A stretch of DNA of 32,899 bases from Chara braunii (Eukaryota > Streptophyta > Charophyceae > Charales > Characeae): the NCBI GenBank assembly GCA_003427395.1, contig BFEA01001229.1:15702-48600 (forward strand), read 5' to 3'. The translations under genes were made by a program, and so were the position numbers. The notes under the pieces are model-generated. The model was given only the letters and a program-made list of their open reading frames with translations. It had not been told where the DNA came from and did not search any database. Positions 29,796 through 32,899 of this stretch are shown here, in pieces (the first letter of the stretch is position 1; each line of letters starts with the position of its first letter).

Positions 29796-31480
29796 TGTTG
29801 GACTGAATGTCCCGGCTTAGTGCAATGTAGGCAAACCCCTTTCTTCACCCTGTGTTTCCACTCACTTTCATTGATCCGGAGATCTACCCATGGTTTTGTA
29901 GCAGGATCTTCCGGTTTGGGTGGAATTTTCGCTCCCTTGGGAAGAAGAATGGTGTTAGTATTGTTCTTCATTGTGGTCCTCGGTCCCTTACTTTTAAAGG
30001 CAGTTTTTTTTAAGCCATTCATAGATTCATCGTCGTTCACATACTCAGACTCATGGGCTGACAAAGAGCAGGATGCCCCGCAGTCTTGCTTCTGATCGTC
30101 ATCAAGAGAAGATTCCTCCACGAGGGTCTCCTCGTCAGCCTCAAGCAGATCGTGTGCTGCAAAACGGTTGCTGCCCGAAAACCGTTTGCGGCTGGTGGTC
30201 TTTTTGCCATTTGATCCACTCGGGAGGTCTTGTGCCTCCAACTTGACTAAGTCCCGCATGAGGGTTAGCCAATCTGTATATGCGCTGAGTCTGAGCCCTA
30301 GGCGATCTCTTATAGTAGAAGGGACCGTACCTTTTATCACATCCAGACAGGACTGCGGAGTCATCTCCAGATCCGGAGTAGCAAAGAGTTTACTAACATA
30401 CTGTTGCAGGTTGTGCATGGTGCCGGTCCACTTGCTGTGCTTGAGCTTGTCAAGCTTGAGTCTAGTCTTGGCTGCAGCATGTGGATCAGCATACTGTTTG
30501 ATCAAGAGCTCTTCGAGTGTGGCTACCGGCGTAGCCTTCAGCCATTTGTTCATGTCTATCCTTTTATAGCTTGCTTGTACAGCCTGGATCTCGAAGAATC
30601 CTCTCACGGCGGGTTCCACATTGGTCCCTAGGACCGACGACTGAGTAACTGGGAGTGTCCTCAGCACATCGAAGTAGGATCGCATGGAGCTGATCCAAGA
30701 TTCGATGTCTTCCTTTCCGTCATACTTAGACGGAATCTGGGCCGCCTTTCTATCCATATAGGAAAAGCTGCAGCTTGGACCAGCGGCTGTTGGGTCCGAA
30801 CTCGGGACTGCAACAGTTCCAGAATGCCCTGCACTACTACTTGCTGCTGCAGCAGCAGCGGGGTCTGGACCTGCTGCAGGTCCGGATAGGCTGTTAGTCA
30901 CACTCAAAGAAGAAGAAGAAGTAGAAGAAGACACATTCAGAGGGGCAAGAACGGACTAACACGCAACACTAGAAGCAGGGTAAGCAGGCGGAAGGATACT
31001 TTGGGCTGGCTGCAGATTAGCGAACTGTTGCAGCTGGTCACGGTGCTGCTAAGCCATCAGGGCCATGTCATCTCGCAACTTTTTGAGTTCATCGAATACT
31101 TTGGCAAGTTGGCCAGTATGGTCCTCAACAACCCGGATGTCTACCAAAGCCCGGAGGAGTGGAACCGTTTTCTCTCCCACCTCCTCATCGGTTAGGGCAG
31201 GCAAGGTACAAAAAATGGTTTCATGAGCCTTTACCTTCTCCTCCCTCTCCTTCTCTTTCTCTTCCTCCTCCCTCTTCAATGCTTTCTCATAGAAGAATCG
31301 GTACTGCGCTTTCTCTGCCTCAGGGGCAGCGTCCATTTGCAGCTTCCAATCTACTGCAGATGCCATGATGGAGGACGAAGGAATCAATAAGTCTCTCAAG
31401 AGAGGTCCGTACTTCCTTACTTGTCTGGGACGAACACTCCTCTTCCCTCTCCGCACTCCCTCAAGAGCAACAGTGAGAAG

Positions 31481-31547
<67 letters not shown>

Positions 31548-31570
31548 TGCGATCGTGTAGACACAGGCAT
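29756..31570 (-). pseudogene. Element E gag (two in-frame TAG stops)
   Basis: One frame runs from ATG 31,570 (MPVSTRSQT) to TAA at 29,756, broken by TAG at 31,049-31,051 and 30,956-30,958. Immediately after the start comes an Arg-Glu repeat encoded by a (GA)n tract, then a charged helical segment (FYEKALKREEEEKEKEREEK) and a second helical stretch. A Ser/Pro/Ala-rich linker precedes the capsid-like core (QIPSKYDGKEDIESWISSMR, YKRIDMNKWL, TMHNLQQYVSKLF). A zinc knuckle CLHCTKPGHSVQHC (CX2CX4HX4C) lies near the C-terminus. This is the particle-forming, RNA-binding protein of the element. I chose ATG 31,570 because MPVSTRSQT looks like a Gag N-terminus; the open frame extends to 31,642. Confidence 0.85.
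31483..31544. repeat. (TC)n microsatellite inside element E gag
   Basis: About 31 TC units; on the minus strand they read as in-frame Arg-Glu codons 10 residues after the gag start. Confidence 0.95.
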
Positions 31571-32877
31571 TAAGGAACCCAATGAAAGAAATAGCTTGAA
31601 GTCAGTCAGAAGAGAAGGTAGAACTCCTAGCCGAAGCGGCAATTCATTTGGACTAGAGAGCAGTCAAAACAACAAAAAAAGAAATAAAGATCAGAGAGAT
31701 CTGATCCAGCCACACCGTCTGGACCGACTACGTATGAGGTCCTCTCAAGCCTAGCCGGCCTCAGCTCCGTGAAAACACAACAAATCAGATTCAGGATGTA
31801 CAGCGAAATGCAAGAGAGAATTGAGTGGTGTCCAAGGTGCGAGTCATGCGGCAGATCGTGCGGTAAAGTCTGATAAAACGTCCCAGCGGAGATCCCCTCC
31901 GTAGCGAGTGTCCTGGTCCGAAACCATAAAGTCCGAGTCCTTATCAGATAGAGCAAGGTAACTGACGTCAACAGATTTGGCCTGAGGGGCTCTTCTTGTT
32001 TGGGCCCGGTCCCACTGAGTCCCAAACGGTCCCAGTGGAGTCAGAACTGGGTCCCAACCAACAAGAGTTCCACAAAGACCTACTTTGTCCCTACCAAATT
32101 GAAAAACGAAATTTTACCCCAGAAAGAACCTGTAGACTACAATCGTTCATAATGAAATAAACAAAGCACTGTAGAGAGATATCACATGGCAAACAATATA
32201 CTCCATTCATTCACTCGTCAGGCAAGTAGGCAGTTCACACACCTCACACACAATCAAGACTATGGAGGATGGAAGAAGAACCCAGAGAACCCTAACAGGC
32301 AGTCAATTCCATGCACACACACATGGGCACCCTGGTGGCACAACACTTACCTGAGTGGCCGGGCTCTTGAGATGAAGAAGAACTCACCCCCCTCTCACAT
32401 AGTCCTCCTGACCCAATTAGCATCCTCTACACTAGTGTCCTATCATCTAGGAGGGTCAACATCTACCCTAGAGTACGAAGTCAGATCCCCCGTCAATGTT
32501 GAAGATCAAAGCAGCAACTTGCAGTCCGTAGGTGCAGATATGGCTGCCACCCTCAAGCTCGCCTGACTTGAGGGGAACCCTAAAGTCACGCCGTGTCTTC
32601 CTTGAAGTCCAAATTCAAGTTGTAGCTGCCCTTCACTGTCGGCTCTCTCAAATTGCATCATGAAGTCCCACCTTGTGTCTCGCCACCACAAACATGCACT
32701 CACGCAACCTGGTCGGGTCTAGTGTCGACCCTACACGGCCCTACCAGGTGGGAGCAGTCCCTTCACCACGCTGCCCCACTTAACCCTAACTTCCAGCCCT
32801 AACCCTAAGTGGTTAGCCCTTACCACTAGGGTTAGGGTTATGGCAGCAAAGTCAACTCTCGCCAGCAAGTAGAATCC
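31571..32877 (-). other. Untranslated leader of element E
   Basis: About 1.3 kb lie between the primer-binding site and gag on the minus strand. No gene is recognised. It contains a telomere-like inverted repeat (32,797-32,837) close to the primer-binding site. Confidence 0.6.
32797..32837. repeat. Telomere-like inverted repeat
   Basis: CCCTAACCCTAAGTGGT (32,797-32,813) faces ACCACTAGGGTTAGGG (32,822-32,837). The arms pair over 16 bp with one bulged A and an 8-nt loop. A further AACCCTAAC lies at 32,782-32,790. Confidence 0.85.
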
Positions 32878-32889
32878 GCTCCGATACCA
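32878..32889 (-). other. Primer-binding site of element E
   Basis: On the minus strand TGGTATCGGAGC starts one base after the 5' LTR end. It is the same 12-mer as the site of element B, so both elements probably use the same initiator-Met tRNA-type primer. Confidence 0.85.
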
Positions 32890-32890
32890 A

Positions 32891-32899
32891 TGTTACGAT
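32891..32899 (-). mobile_element. End of the 5' LTR of element E (cut by window edge)
   Basis: Only 9 bp (TGTTACGAT on the plus strand) lie in the window. They match the inner border of the 3' LTR at 24,484-24,492. Confidence 0.8.

Noticed and set aside
1-32899. A bacterial-type defence, CRISPR or operon system
   Set aside because: No ribosome-binding-site/gene clusters or CRISPR-like spaced repeats; introns, LTR elements, a LINE and a Helitron relic show a eukaryotic nuclear genome.

Overview
This window reads as TE-packed nuclear DNA of a eukaryote with flagellated cells. The host is most likely a charophyte green alga such as Chara; that is my inference, not a match. Two short minus-strand exons encode consecutive pieces of an axonemal-type dynein heavy chain (23,959-24,063, then 18,335-18,512). 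They join in phase and have GT/AG borders. Flowering plants lack this protein, whereas charophytes keep swimming sperm. Nearly everything else is mobile-element sequence, long (GA)n tracts and tandem repeats, as expected of a genome with very long introns. I found no bacterial-type genes, CRISPR arrays, rRNA or tRNA genes.

Layout, left to right. 1-1,083: the 3' end (integrase and chromodomain-like tail) of a Ty3/gypsy element, 'element A', followed by its LTR from 1,095. 2,506-11,342: a second, heavily decayed Ty3/gypsy element, 'element B' (truncated 5' LTR, primer-binding site, leader, gag, protease, RT, RNase H, integrase, 3' LTR). A 5'-truncated LINE (7,619-8,656) is inserted in its RT. 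11,433-about 12,290: an inverted LTR-like copy (family D). 12,300-14,900: LTR-like debris, hairpins, degenerate 20-nt repeats, a 255-bp tandem duplication and a (GA)n tract holding a 470-N gap. 15,070-15,960: purine-rich minisatellite. 16,433-17,217: Helitron Rep fragment. 17,200-18,330: (GA)n and non-coding DNA with a small hairpin element.

18,335-24,063: two dynein exons separated by a 5.4-kb intron. The intron holds a solo LTR related to element B (family C), a Cys/His-rich ORF of unknown nature, (GT)n and (CA)n(GA)n tracts, a second family-D LTR and a second copy of the hairpin element. 24,484-32,899: minus-strand Ty3/gypsy 'element E', with a complete 3' LTR, a nearly complete pol and gag, a leader and a primer-binding site. 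Only the last 9 bp of its 5' LTR lie inside the window.

The retroelement genes are parts of autonomous copy-and-paste elements: gag forms the particle, protease matures it, RT/RNase H makes cDNA from a tRNA primer, and integrase inserts it. All copies here carry stops, frameshifts, deletions or altered catalytic residues and look inactive. Several perfect duplications flank single Ns and appear to be unmerged contig overlaps. I did not find a convincing new biological system. The items most worth checking are the dynein gene with its TE-filled introns, the paired hairpin elements, the recurrent 20-nt repeat, and the Cys/His-rich intronic ORF.
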